DNA from: Gammaproteobacteria bacterium
GTDB lineage: Bacteria > Pseudomonadota > Gammaproteobacteria > Granulosicoccales > Granulosicoccaceae
Reading direction: 5' to 3'
DNA length: 53,277 bases
Assembly: GCA_002746645.1 (NCBI GenBank)
Contig: PDPU01000043.1
Coordinates: 1-53,277 of the forward strand
Below are positions 44,099-53,111 of this stretch, piece after piece (position 1 is the stretch's first letter; the number at the start of each line of letters is the position of its first letter). The notes below the pieces were generated by a model. That model saw only the letters and a program-made list of their open reading frames with translations. It did not search any database and was not told the DNA's origin. The translations under genes were made by a program, and so were the position numbers.

Positions 44099-45337
44099 AT
44101 GAAAGACCTCAGTGGAACAGATCAGCTCAGTCGATTGGTGATTCGCGGTTACCGCTCGATTGCCGAGTGCGACCTGCCAATGAGTCGGCTCAATGTGCTG
44201 ATAGGCGCCAACGGAGCCGGAAAGTCGAACCTCATCAGCTTCTTCGAATTGATTGCCGACGTCGTCGCCCAGCGGCTCCAGTACCGCATTGCAAAATCCG
44301 GAGGGCCTGATGCCATCCTGCATTTCGGCCGCAAGATGTCGCCGACGCTCTCGGCAGCACTGTATTTCGGGTACAACGGTTACAAGTTCACACTGGAGCC
44401 GACCAACGACAATCGCATGATGTTCGCGGATGAGTGTCTGTGGTGGAACGTCGCCGGCGATCATCCCGTGGGTTCTGGGCACTTTGAATCCAGAGCGCAT
44501 GAGGATGAATCCAGAATCAAGGATTTCGTGTTGCCTGTCATGGCGAGCTGGCGTGTCTACCACTTCCATGACACCGGTGAGAGCGCTGTGGTCAAGCAGA
44601 TGCAACGGGTCGCGGACAACGCCTACCTGCGAAGGGATGGCAGAAATCTCGCTGCCTTTCTGCTGAAGCTGAAGCGACGGCATCAAGCGCATTACAAGCG
44701 GATCGTCGCTACCGTCCGGCTGGTGGCTCCGTTCTTCGGCGATTTTCGGCTCGTTCCGTCGGACGGCAACAATGACGTTATCGAACTCGGTTGGACCGAG
44801 CGACATGCAGACACGCCGTTCAAGGCAGCAGATCTCTCTGATGGCACGCTGAGATTTCTGCAACTCGCCACTGTACTCCTGCAGCCGGATGAGTTGATGC
44901 CCAACGCGATCATCATCGATGAGCCGGAGCTCGGGTTGCACCCCTATGCAATCAATGTGCTGGCGGATCTGGTCAGGCGCGCAAGTACGCGGCACCAGAT
45001 CATCCTCTCCACCCAGTCGGTTGAGTTGGTGAGTCAGTTCGATCCGGAAGACCTTGTGGTGGTCGACAAGAAGGGCAACAGCTCTGAATTCACGCGCTTG
45101 AACGATGAAGACTACAAGGACTGGCTTGCTGACTACACATTGGGCGAGCGCGTCAGATACCCCGAAGACATCAACGACGATCCGAGTACGGCTCCATCGA
45201 AACGCATTCGCCACGCCGTCCCGGGCTATCAGAAAACACTGCACGGGCCGCTGATTGCAGGCGCAATCGGCATCGACCGAATACGAAGTGCCTGCCCTCA
45301 TTTCCGGGCGTGGATCGAACGGCTCACCCTGGTCTGA
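44099..45337 (+). CDS. AAA (AAA_21) ATPase fused to a DUF4276-like C-terminal tail
   Basis: 412 residues from the ATG at 44099. The ABC/OLD-type ATPase is complete: Walker A GANGAGKS (residues 37-44), signature LSDGT (246-250), Walker B IIIDEPE (271-277), and STQS (304-307). Such ATPases are often followed by a separate DUF4276 (Toprim-like) gene. Here residues 351-412 (PEDINDDPSTAPSKRI, GYQKTLHGPLIAGAIG, CPHFRAWIERL) look like the end of DUF4276. A deletion seems to have joined the two and removed the DUF4276 catalytic part. An ATG at 43958 would add 47 unconvincing residues. Any defence function is therefore probably lost or changed. Confidence 0.8.
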   Translation: MKDLSGTDQLSRLVIRGYRSIAECDLPMSRLNVLIGANGAGKSNLISFFELIADVVAQRLQYRIAKSGGPDAILHFGRKMSPTLSAALYFGYNGYKFTLEPTNDNRMMFADECLWWNVAGDHPVGSGHFESRAHEDESRIKDFVLPVMASWRVYHFHDTGESAVVKQMQRVADNAYLRRDGRNLAAFLLKLKRRHQAHYKRIVATVRLVAPFFGDFRLVPSDGNNDVIELGWTERHADTPFKAADLSDGTLRFLQLATVLLQPDELMPNAIIIDEPELGLHPYAINVLADLVRRASTRHQIILSTQSVELVSQFDPEDLVVVDKKGNSSEFTRLNDEDYKDWLADYTLGERVRYPEDINDDPSTAPSKRIRHAVPGYQKTLHGPLIAGAIGIDRIRSACPHFRAWIERLTLV

Positions 45338-45770
45338 GTCGTTACGCCTGTTCTTCAGTACGATTGCCGGGATTGAGCTCACATCGTGTCTACCTGGGCG
45401 TGATCCGGAGTAGCGACGATGAACATGACGTGACGGCAATGAACCCGGTGTTGTACGATCATCGCAGCCATGGTGAGGTTGGCGGGTTCTGCATGCAGGG
45501 CCACATGGCTCGGCGAACAGCTACGTGTGAATACGTCATGTTCTCGCCGTGATGCTGCCGGTGAGCCGCGGCTGTTGCTGCGATCCGTTCCGATGCCTGC
45601 ACACGGGATGTCGGAGTGCTCACCGGGAAAGGATCAACGGCCGTTGTCCGAAAATCGGACAATCATTGTTCCGGCACTTTGCTAGTGTGGCAATTTCAAC
45701 GAACTGCCGCGCGCTTGTCGCCTCACTCTCGGCACCGTGGCCCCTCTCCAAGGAGTAGTGCAAGGTAAAG
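45338..45770 (+). other. 433-base intergenic region before the acx regulator
   Basis: No convincing gene is seen here. Short frames on both strands have no recognisable features. The useful content is at the 3' end: the palindrome and extended -10 element at 45644-45688 that are matched before acxA. Confidence 0.6.
45644..45688 (+). promoter_or_regulatory. Operator palindrome and extended -10 promoter of the acx regulator gene
   Basis: TTGTCCGA (45644-45651) and TCGGACAA (45655-45662) form a perfect 8-3-8 inverted repeat. TCCGG follows at 45670-45674 and an extended -10, TG-C-TAGTGT, at 45680-45688. The same order and spacing (TCGGACA-N8-TCCGG-N5-TG-N-TAG) occurs before acxA, so both promoters are probably controlled by the same protein. 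Confidence 0.65.
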
Positions 45771-47558
45771 ATGCCGCACCGTCTGGACAAGACCGATTGG
45801 GAAGAGTTTCTGGCGATGGGCCGTGTCCCACCGCAGATTCGCGATTGCGTCTTGCGCAGCTGGCAGCGTTCCGCCCAATACCCTGTCCTGGAGCGCAAGC
45901 GCGCACCGATACTGGACGAAGAGGAACTGCGCACTCAGCGGGCATTGTCGAAACGTCTGCGCATGGGAGCGAGAAGGGCATTGAGCAAGGCCGCAAGGCT
46001 TCTGGATGACACGGGCAACATCCTGATGCTGTGTGATCGCACCGGTGTCGTGATCGATGCCGTGGGCGATCGGGAAACGCTTGAGCGAGGACAGGAAAAC
46101 CACCTCAATATCGGTGGCAACTGGTCCGAGTCAGCCATCGGTACCAATGCAATCGGCACTGCGTTGCACCTGCGTCGCTCGGTAGTGATTCGTGAGGCGG
46201 AGCATTTCTGCGAGGAAATGCAGCGCTGGAACTGTGCTGCAACCCCGGTGCGCGATCCGGGTTCGGATCTGGTTCTGGGCGTGGTGGACATTTCCTGGAG
46301 AAACGGCGACGTACACCGCAAGGCGGCTGCGCTTTCAGCAGCGTTGGCACTCCAGATCGAGGCCGAGTTGCGTTGCATGCAGGCACGAGAGCGTGAGCAG
46401 TTGCTGGAGCAGTTTCACGTCACGCAACTGCGACGTGGTACTGACCCGATACTGGTGATGGATCGTGCCGGAAGCCATGTCTTTGCCACGGATGACTTCG
46501 CCCGGTTGTGCGAGGATGACGATGCCCTGCAGTCCTTGCGCAGGCGTATTCCCGAGCTGATCGACCAGGCCCCCGATACCATCGAGGAAGCGCTGGCCGA
46601 TTGCATGCCCGGCGCAGATCTGGAAGTGGTCGGAGCCACGGACGGCGCCATCGGGGTGATGCTCTCGCTGCGGTGCCGGCCAGCTCCGAAGACCGATCCC
46701 GATGCCGAACTTGCCCGGATCGGCAGGACCGGCAAGGCGATTTCGAGATTGTGCAATCAGGCGCAACGCCTTGCCGCGGTGAACATCCCGATACTCATCG
46801 AGGGCGAGACCGGCACCGGCAAGACCTTTCTGGCAAGAGCCATTCACCGCGCCGGCCCGGACGCCGATGCCCCCTTCGGTCTTGTCGATTGCGCCGAGCT
46901 GACGGAGGAACAGCTGCGTGACGACATCGCCTCGGGCCGCTTCGAGCGAAAGGGCATGCTGTGCCTCAACTCCCCCGGTGCCATGTGCATGGATCTGCAG
47001 AAGCTGCTGCTGGGCCTGGTGGAAAACGCCGGTGAAATGGGAGCACGGATAGTCGCTCTGTCCACACGCAATCTCTACGACGAGATGATCGAAGGCCGCT
47101 TCCGGGGTGATCTCTATTACCGGATCGCCGGGGCGCGGCTCAGCATCCCGCCCCTGCGTGAGCGCCGTGACGAGATCGAGCCGCTCCTGCACGAGATGAT
47201 CCGCCGCCACGCCAGTGAAGACGGCGGGCGTCATCTGCGGTTCACCTCGTCGGCGATCGCACGCCTCAGGAAACACGCCTGGCCGGGTAATCTGCGTGAG
47301 ATGCGCAATCTCGTCACGGTGCTGGATGCTCTGTCGATCAATGGACTCGTTGAAGAGATGACGTTGCCGGCAGAATATCTGAGCAGTCATGCAGGTCGTG
47401 GCGAGGAAACTCTGCGCGATACGGAACGAGTGCAGATTCTTGCGGCCATCGATGCCGAGGGCGGTAACCTGACGCGCACGGCCCGTCGTCTGGGCATCGC
47501 CCGATCGACGCTTTACCTGAAGATGGACAGCTACTGCATTTCGCGTTCGCGCGGCTGA
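45771..47558 (+). CDS. acxR: Acetone carboxylase regulator, AcoR/enhancer-binding type without GAFTGA
   Basis: 595 residues. An N-terminal signal-sensing domain of the AcoR type lies at about residues 25-205 (GAF-like; ENHLNIGGNWSESAIGTNAIGTAL). The central AAA+ domain has Walker A GETGTGKT (345-352) and later YYRIAGARLSIPPLRERRDEI and the WPGNLREMRNL segment. The Fis-type helix-turn-helix ends the protein (GNLTRTARRLGIARSTLYLKM). The stretch where GAFTGA should be is absent, and the Walker B acidic pair is replaced by N400-S401 in LCLNSPG. It should therefore not activate sigma-54 polymerase. It lies just upstream of acxABC on the same strand. Confidence 0.82.
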   Translation: MPHRLDKTDWEEFLAMGRVPPQIRDCVLRSWQRSAQYPVLERKRAPILDEEELRTQRALSKRLRMGARRALSKAARLLDDTGNILMLCDRTGVVIDAVGDRETLERGQENHLNIGGNWSESAIGTNAIGTALHLRRSVVIREAEHFCEEMQRWNCAATPVRDPGSDLVLGVVDISWRNGDVHRKAAALSAALALQIEAELRCMQAREREQLLEQFHVTQLRRGTDPILVMDRAGSHVFATDDFARLCEDDDALQSLRRRIPELIDQAPDTIEEALADCMPGADLEVVGATDGAIGVMLSLRCRPAPKTDPDAELARIGRTGKAISRLCNQAQRLAAVNIPILIEGETGTGKTFLARAIHRAGPDADAPFGLVDCAELTEEQLRDDIASGRFERKGMLCLNSPGAMCMDLQKLLLGLVENAGEMGARIVALSTRNLYDEMIEGRFRGDLYYRIAGARLSIPPLRERRDEIEPLLHEMIRRHASEDGGRHLRFTSSAIARLRKHAWPGNLREMRNLVTVLDALSINGLVEEMTLPAEYLSSHAGRGEETLRDTERVQILAAIDAEGGNLTRTARRLGIARSTLYLKMDSYCISRSRG

Positions 47559-47742
47559 GGTGCTCAGGTCGTCGTTCGTCTCTCTGCGTCACCCCCGCTG
47601 CCGGCATTTTTCGCAGGCTTGGCTGGTTTTCCCGCTCTCGTTTTCACCTATCCCGGACGCGCAGTGCCCGGCAGTGTGAATGGTGCCTTGTTTTTCTGAA
47701 TCTGCCTTCCCGAAGTTATCCCTTCAGGTTCGTTTTTTGTAC

Positions 47743-47809
47743 GTCCGAAACGTGTCCGTCCTGTCTGTATGAATATCGGACAGATTCGCCTCCGGTCATC
47801 TGTTAGATT
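47743..47809 (+). promoter_or_regulatory. Operator half-sites and extended -10 promoter of acxABC
   Basis: Half-sites GTCCGAAA (47743-47750), TGTCCG (47753-47758) and TCGGACA (47776-47782) are followed by TCCGG (47791-47795) and TG-T-TAGATT (47801-47809). The layout downstream of TCGGACA matches the regulator promoter base for base in spacing. No -24/-12 (GG-N10-GC) element is present in the 47559-47863 gap except one overlapping the ribosome-binding site and start codon. The TCGGACA site would sit at the -35 position, typical of an activator that contacts sigma-70 polymerase. Confidence 0.65.
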
Positions 47810-47863
47810 TTTTCAGTCACTTCAATTCCGAAGTGGCCATTTGAATCAAGGGAGGAGTTTTTC

Positions 47864-50017
47864 GTGCCACCGGATATGAAAAACCAACGTTCTGTGCAGG
47901 TGCTCGGCATCGACGCAGGCGGAACAATGACGGATACGTTCTTCGTCGATGCAGACGGGGAGTTCGTGGTGGGCAAGGCGCAGTCAACGCCGGACAACGA
48001 AGCCCGTGGGCTTATCGAATCAAGTCGTGAAGGGCTGGAACACTGGGGACTCGATCTGGCCGAAGCACTGTCGTCGATCCAGACGGGAGTCTACTCCGGC
48101 ACGGCGATGCTCAATCGCGTGGTGCAGCGCAAGGGTCTGAGAACCGGGCTGATCGTCAACGCAGGGATGGAGGATTTTCATCGCATGGGCCGCGCCTGCC
48201 AGGCTTATCTGGGCATGGCCTACGAAGACCGTATCCACCTCAATACCCACTACTACGACGAGCCGCTGGTGCCGCGTCACCTGACGCGCGGCGTGATGGA
48301 GCGGGTGGACATGTTCGGCGATGTGGTCATTCCGCTGCGTGAAGAGGGTGCACACACCACGGCCAGAGAACTGATCGAACAAGGTGTCGAAGGCATCGTC
48401 ATTTCATTGCTGCACAGCTACAAGAATCCCGGACACGAGCGTCGCGTGCGCGATATCGTGCTGCAGGAAGTGCAGGAATCCGGCAAGGACATACCCGTCT
48501 TTGCCTCCTGCGACTACTACCCCGTACGCAAGGAAACCCACCGAACCAACACCACGGTGCTGGAGGCCTTTGCCGCCGAGCCCAGCCGCCAGACGCTGAA
48601 GAAGATTTCCGGCGAGTTCAAGGACAACGGCTCGAGGTTCGACTTCCGGGTGATGGCTACTCATGGTGGCACCATTTCCTGGAAGGCAAAGGAACTTGCC
48701 CGCACGATCGTCTCCGGTCCGATCGGCGGAGTGATCGGCGCCAAGTATCTGGGGGAGACGCTGGGCTACAAGAACATCGCCTGTTCGGACATCGGCGGTA
48801 CCTCGTTCGATGTGGCACTGATCACCCAGGGTGAACTGACCATCCAGAACGACCCGGACATGGCGCGGCTGGTGCTGTCACTGCCACTCGTCGGGCTGGA
48901 TTCGGTCGGCGCGGGCGCGGGTTCGTTCATCCGGCTTGACCCGTATACAAAGGCCATCAAGCTAGGACCCGACAGTGCCGGCTACCGGGTGGGTGTGTGC
49001 TGGGCCGACAGCGGCATCGATACCGTGACCATCTCGGACTGCCACGTCATCCTCGGCTATCTCAACCCGGACAACTTCCTGGGCGGACAGGTCAAGCTGG
49101 ACCGGGACCGCGCCTACAAGGCCATGAAGAAACAGATTGCCGACCCACTGGGCATTGCGGTCGAAGAAGCTGCCGCCGGGGTGATCGAACTGCTCGACAG
49201 CGACCTGCGCGACTACGTCAAGGCGCTGATTTCGGGCAAGGGTTATTCACCATCCTCGTTCGTGTGTTTCTCCTACGGTGGGGCGGGGCCGGTCCATACC
49301 TATGGCTATACCGAAGGCATGGGTTTCGAAGATGTGATCGTGCCCGCCTGGGCTGCGGGGTTCTCGGCCTTCGGCTGCGCGGCGGCTGATTTCGAATACC
49401 GCTATGACAAGTCGCTCGACATCAACATTGCCGAAATCGCCAGTGACGACGCCAAACAGATAGAAGCCAGACTCATCAATGATGCCTGGCACGAACTGGC
49501 GGAGAAGGTGCTCGAAGAGTTCGAGCTCAATGGCTATACACGCGATCAGGTCAGGCTTCAGCCGGGCTACCGGATGCAGTATCGCGGGCAGCTCAACGAC
49601 CTTGAGATCGAAAGCCCGATCGAGGCGGCGACATCTGCCGGTGACTGGGACAAGCTGGTCGACGCCTTCAACGACAAGTACGGTCGCGTCTATGCCGCTT
49701 CGGCCCGTTCGCCGGAACTCGGCTATTCGGTCACGGGGGCGATCATGCGCGGCACGGTGCCGATCCCGAAGCCCAGAATTCCCAAGGAAGAGGAAGGCCC
49801 TGCCGAGCCGCCGAAGGCGGCACGTCTCGGCACGCGCAAGTTCTATCGCAAGGGCGAGTGGGTCGATGCACAGCTCTACCAGATGGAAGCGCTCGTGCCC
49901 GGCAACCGCATCACGGGCCCTGCCATCGTCGAATCCGATGCAACGACCTTTGTCGTGCCCGGTGGTTTCGAGACCTGGCTGGATGGCCATCGTCTGTTTC
50001 ACCTCAAGGAAGTGTAA
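47864..50017 (+). CDS. acxA: Acetone carboxylase beta subunit
   Basis: 717 residues, the same length as Xanthobacter AcxA. It is a hydantoinase A/ASKHA-fold protein with nucleotide-binding loops LGIDAGGTMTDTFF near the N-terminus and CSDIGGTSFDVALI mid-protein. This subunit uses ATP to phosphorylate acetone and bicarbonate, which are passed to the alpha subunit. GTG at 47864 was chosen because GGAGGAG lies six bases before it, while the ATG at 47876 would be 18 bases away. It is first in acxABC. Confidence 0.93.
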   Translation: MPPDMKNQRSVQVLGIDAGGTMTDTFFVDADGEFVVGKAQSTPDNEARGLIESSREGLEHWGLDLAEALSSIQTGVYSGTAMLNRVVQRKGLRTGLIVNAGMEDFHRMGRACQAYLGMAYEDRIHLNTHYYDEPLVPRHLTRGVMERVDMFGDVVIPLREEGAHTTARELIEQGVEGIVISLLHSYKNPGHERRVRDIVLQEVQESGKDIPVFASCDYYPVRKETHRTNTTVLEAFAAEPSRQTLKKISGEFKDNGSRFDFRVMATHGGTISWKAKELARTIVSGPIGGVIGAKYLGETLGYKNIACSDIGGTSFDVALITQGELTIQNDPDMARLVLSLPLVGLDSVGAGAGSFIRLDPYTKAIKLGPDSAGYRVGVCWADSGIDTVTISDCHVILGYLNPDNFLGGQVKLDRDRAYKAMKKQIADPLGIAVEEAAAGVIELLDSDLRDYVKALISGKGYSPSSFVCFSYGGAGPVHTYGYTEGMGFEDVIVPAWAAGFSAFGCAAADFEYRYDKSLDINIAEIASDDAKQIEARLINDAWHELAEKVLEEFELNGYTRDQVRLQPGYRMQYRGQLNDLEIESPIEAATSAGDWDKLVDAFNDKYGRVYAASARSPELGYSVTGAIMRGTVPIPKPRIPKEEEGPAEPPKAARLGTRKFYRKGEWVDAQLYQMEALVPGNRITGPAIVESDATTFVVPGGFETWLDGHRLFHLKEV

Positions 50018-50041
50018 CCGGCGCACAAAGGAGACAAGACC

Positions 50042-52354
50042 ATGAATGTTCAGAACAAAGTCAAAGCAGGCATCGTGCGCGGCGGGCAGACGCTGAAGCA
50101 GCATCGCGACGAGATCATGGATGCCACGAAAAAGACCGGCCACTATGCCGGCTTGCGGGAGAGGGCGCTGCACAAGGACAGTCCGATCCTCTACAACAAG
50201 CTGTTCTCGCGCCTGCGGGCCGGGGTGGTGGATGCGCGGGAAACCGCCAAGAAGATCGCCGCCAGCCCGATCGTCGAGCAGGAGGGCGAGCTCTGCTTCA
50301 CCCTCTACAACGCCGCAGGCGATTCCATCCTGACCTCCACCGGCATCATCATCCACGTCGGTACCATGGGCGCCGCGATCAAGTACATGATCGAGAATGA
50401 CTGGGAGAGGAATCCCGGCATCGCCGACAGGGACATCTTTACCAACAACGATCCTCTCATCGGCAACGTTCACCCCTGCGACATCCACACCATCGTGCCC
50501 ATCTTTCATGAAGGTGAATTGATCGGCTGGGTGGGCGGTGTGACCCACGTGATCGACACCGGGGCCGTCGGGCCGGGTTCCATGACCACGGGACAGGTCC
50601 AGCGTTTTGGCGACGGTTATTCCGTCACCTGCCGCAAGGTGGGCGCCAACGACGAGCTGTTCCGCGACTGGCTGCATGAATCCCAGCGTTCGGTGCGTAC
50701 CACGCGCTACTGGATGCTGGACGAGCGCACTCGCGTGGCGGGCTGCCACATGATTCGCGATCTGGTCGAGGAAGTCATTGCCGAAGACGGCATCGAAGCC
50801 TACTGGAAGTTCTCCTACGAGGCCGTGGAACATGGCCGTGTGGGGCTGCAGAACCGCATCAAGGCGATGACCATTCCGGGCAAGTACCGGCAGGTCGGTT
50901 TCGTGGATGTTCCCTATGCCCACGAAGATGTGCATGTGCCATCGACCTTTGCCAAGGTCGATACGATCATGCATACCCCGTCCGAGATGACGATTCGTTC
51001 CGACGGCACCTGGCGGCTGGACTTCGAGGGCTCGAGCCGGTGGGGCTGGCATACCTACAACGCGCATGCGGTGTCGTTCACCTCGGGCATCTGGGTGATG
51101 ATGACGCAAACCCTCATCCCCACCGAAATGATCAATGACGGCGCCGCCTACGGAACCGAGTTCCGTCTGCCCAAAGGCACCTGGATGAACCCCGATGACC
51201 GGCGTGTGGCATATGCCTACAGTTGGCACTTCCTCGTGTCGTCGTGGACGGCACTGTGGCGTGGGCTGTCCCGCTCCTACTTCGGGCGCGGGTATCTGGA
51301 GGAAGTCAACGCGGGCAACGCCAACACCTCCAACTGGCTGCAGGGTGGCGGGTTCAACCAGTATGACGAGATCCATGCCGTGAATTCCTTCGAATGTGCG
51401 GCCAACGGGGTCGGGGCTTCGGCCATCGCCGACGGCATCAGCAATGCCGCCGCCATCTGGAACCCCGAAGGCGACATGGGTGACATGGAGATCTGGGAGC
51501 TGGCCGAACCGCTGGTCTATCTGGGCCGACAGGTCAAGGCTTCCTCGGGCGGAGCGGGCAAATACCGCGGCGGCTGCGGTTTCGAGAGCCTGCGCATGGT
51601 CTGGAACGCCAAGGACTGGACGATGTTCTTCATGGGCAACGGACACATCAGCTCCGACTGGGGATTGATGGGTGGCTATCCGGCGGCATCGGGGTACCGG
51701 TTCGAAGCCCATGACACGGGGCTGAAGGAAGCCATCGCCACAGGCAAGCCGATACCCTTTGGCGGTGATACCGACCCCGAGAACCCCGGCTACGACAGTC
51801 TGATCAATCCGGCGGGCATCAAACGCGACAAGCAGGCGATCACCACCGAGGACATGTTCAAGGACCACGACCTGTATCTCAACTACATGCGTGGTGGTCC
51901 CGGCTTCGGTGACCCGCTCGACCGCGAGCCGTCGGCCGTGGCCGAAGACGTGAACGGTGGCTACCTGCTGGAGCGGTTTGCCGAGCGGGTTTACGGTGTG
52001 GTGCTCGTGAAGGGCGCTGATGGTTTGCTGCTTGCCGACGAAGCCGCGACCGAAAAGCGCCGCGCCGCGATCCGCATGAACCGTCTGGCGAAGGCCGTAC
52101 CGACGCGTGAGTGGATGGCCGGGGAGCGCGAGCGCATTCTGAAGAAGGACACTGGAGTTCATGTGCAGCAGATGTATGCCTCCAGTTTCAAGCTGGGACC
52201 GACATGGGCACAGAGCTTCCGCGATTTCTGGGATCTGCCGGACGAGTGGGAACTGAAGGAAGAGGATCTGCCGATTCCTTCCTACGGCCGCGAGTACTCG
52301 ATGGATCTATCCGAATTGCCGGATGTGAAGACCGTCCAGTTCGTCGAGGAATGA
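50042..52354 (+). CDS. acxB: Acetone carboxylase alpha subunit
   Basis: 770 residues of the hydantoinase B family, close to the 776 of Xanthobacter AcxB. It should carry the Mn site where phosphorylated acetone and bicarbonate join to acetoacetate. The published Xanthobacter Mn ligands (His150, Asp153, His175, from memory) align by position with H144 and D147 in NVHPCDIHTI and H169 in GGVTHVIDTG. The glycine-rich C-terminal half (GGGFNQYDEIHAVNSFECAANGVGAS, GGAGKYRGGCGFESLR) is typical. It starts 24 bases after acxA ends, with AAAGGAGAC as ribosome-binding site. Confidence 0.94.
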   Translation: MNVQNKVKAGIVRGGQTLKQHRDEIMDATKKTGHYAGLRERALHKDSPILYNKLFSRLRAGVVDARETAKKIAASPIVEQEGELCFTLYNAAGDSILTSTGIIIHVGTMGAAIKYMIENDWERNPGIADRDIFTNNDPLIGNVHPCDIHTIVPIFHEGELIGWVGGVTHVIDTGAVGPGSMTTGQVQRFGDGYSVTCRKVGANDELFRDWLHESQRSVRTTRYWMLDERTRVAGCHMIRDLVEEVIAEDGIEAYWKFSYEAVEHGRVGLQNRIKAMTIPGKYRQVGFVDVPYAHEDVHVPSTFAKVDTIMHTPSEMTIRSDGTWRLDFEGSSRWGWHTYNAHAVSFTSGIWVMMTQTLIPTEMINDGAAYGTEFRLPKGTWMNPDDRRVAYAYSWHFLVSSWTALWRGLSRSYFGRGYLEEVNAGNANTSNWLQGGGFNQYDEIHAVNSFECAANGVGASAIADGISNAAAIWNPEGDMGDMEIWELAEPLVYLGRQVKASSGGAGKYRGGCGFESLRMVWNAKDWTMFFMGNGHISSDWGLMGGYPAASGYRFEAHDTGLKEAIATGKPIPFGGDTDPENPGYDSLINPAGIKRDKQAITTEDMFKDHDLYLNYMRGGPGFGDPLDREPSAVAEDVNGGYLLERFAERVYGVVLVKGADGLLLADEAATEKRRAAIRMNRLAKAVPTREWMAGERERILKKDTGVHVQQMYASSFKLGPTWAQSFRDFWDLPDEWELKEEDLPIPSYGREYSMDLSELPDVKTVQFVEE

Positions 52355-52415
52355 TCCCTTCGGGGCGCTGCGGCTCTTGTCCGCAGCGCCCCATCAAAGA
52401 CACAGGAATGAAACA

Positions 52416-52919
52416 ATGGCTTACACCAAGGCAAAGATCAAAGACCTGGTCGATGGCAGCATCGACCGCGATACGTTGCACACCATGCTCTCCACCCCCA
52501 AGGACGGGGATCGCTTCGTGAAGTATCTCGAGGTACTGCAGGAGCAGGTGCCCTGGAATGACCGGATCGTTCTGCCTCTCGGGCCGAAGCTGTTCATCGT
52601 GCAGCGCGCTTCGGACAGGAAATGGGTCATCAAGTCCATGGCCGGTCACGAGTTCTGCGACTGGAAGGAAAACTGGAAACTGCATGCAGTGATGCGGGTG
52701 CGCGAGACGCCCGAAGAGATGGAAGAGTTGTACCCTCGCTTGATGGCACCCTCGACGGATTGGCAGGTGATCCGCGAGTACTACTGCCCGAAATCCGGCG
52801 ATTTGCTCGATGTGGAGGCCCCAACACCGTGGTACCCGGTGATCCACGATTTCGAGCCCGACATCGACGCTTTCTACAGCGAATGGCTGGGCCTTGAGGT
52901 GCCTGAACGCGCGGCCTGA
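52416..52919 (+). CDS. acxC: Acetone carboxylase gamma subunit
   Basis: 167 residues (168 in Xanthobacter AcxC). MAYTKAKIKDLVDGSIDRDTLHTMLS, GHEFCDWKENWKLHAVMRVRETPEEMEELYPRLMAP and YYCPKSGDLLDVEAPTPWYPVIHDFEPDI match the gamma family, which completes the alpha2-beta2-gamma2 complex. The ATG at 52416 gives the standard start. A longer frame from 52377 lies in the leader and was not used. Confidence 0.93.
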   Translation: MAYTKAKIKDLVDGSIDRDTLHTMLSTPKDGDRFVKYLEVLQEQVPWNDRIVLPLGPKLFIVQRASDRKWVIKSMAGHEFCDWKENWKLHAVMRVRETPEEMEELYPRLMAPSTDWQVIREYYCPKSGDLLDVEAPTPWYPVIHDFEPDIDAFYSEWLGLEVPERAA

Positions 52920-52940
52920 GCCAGTGCAGACTGATGGCTT

Positions 52941-52980
52941 GACCGGAGCGTGTTTCCGGTCGGGTTCTGCTCTTGCTTTT
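52941..52980 (+). terminator. Probable terminator of the acx operon
   Basis: GACCGGA (52941-52947) and TCCGGTC (52955-52961) form a perfect 7-bp stem with a 7-base loop. A T-rich stretch ending TTGCTTTT runs to 52980. The tuf promoter follows immediately, so this would insulate tuf from acx transcription. Confidence 0.5.
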
Positions 52981-52983
52981 TGC

Positions 52984-53012
52984 TTGACACTGCCATTTTT
53001 TATGCGTAGCAT
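52984..53012 (+). promoter_or_regulatory. Promoter of the second tuf gene
   Basis: Consensus TTGACA (52984-52989), a 17-base spacer containing a T run, and TAGCAT (53007-53012) form a strong sigma-70-type promoter. It gives tuf its own transcription now that fusA is 19 kb away. The tuf start is about 165 bases downstream. Confidence 0.75.
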
Positions 53013-53025
53013 GGAGCGGATGAAG

Positions 53026-53050
53026 ACAGGACGGGCTCAGCTCGTCCTGT
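53026..53050 (+). promoter_or_regulatory. Hairpin at the 5' end of the tuf leader
   Basis: ACAGGACG (53026-53033) and CGTCCTGT (53043-53050) pair perfectly, with inner pairs closing the loop to TCA. It would fold near the start of the tuf transcript and may stabilise it or attenuate transcription. The role is unproven. Confidence 0.45.
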
Positions 53051-53111
53051 TTGCGCTCTACCATCGGGTAAATCGGCGCAGCCCTCGTTGTACCTATTCC
53101 GTAGTCACTGA

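Noticed and set aside
45310..45770. Short open frames between the AAA gene and the acx regulator
   Set aside because: They have no start signals, domains or gene-like codon use. One is simply the end of the AAA gene read in another frame.
47559..47863. A sigma-54 promoter before acxA
   Set aside because: Each GG was checked for GC 10 bases later. The only match overlaps the ribosome-binding site and start codon, which cannot serve as a promoter for this gene.
49247..52162. A 971-codon minus-strand frame opposite acxA and acxB
   Set aside because: It is antisense to two genes with clear family identity and conserved active-site residues. The composition is that of a codon-bias shadow.
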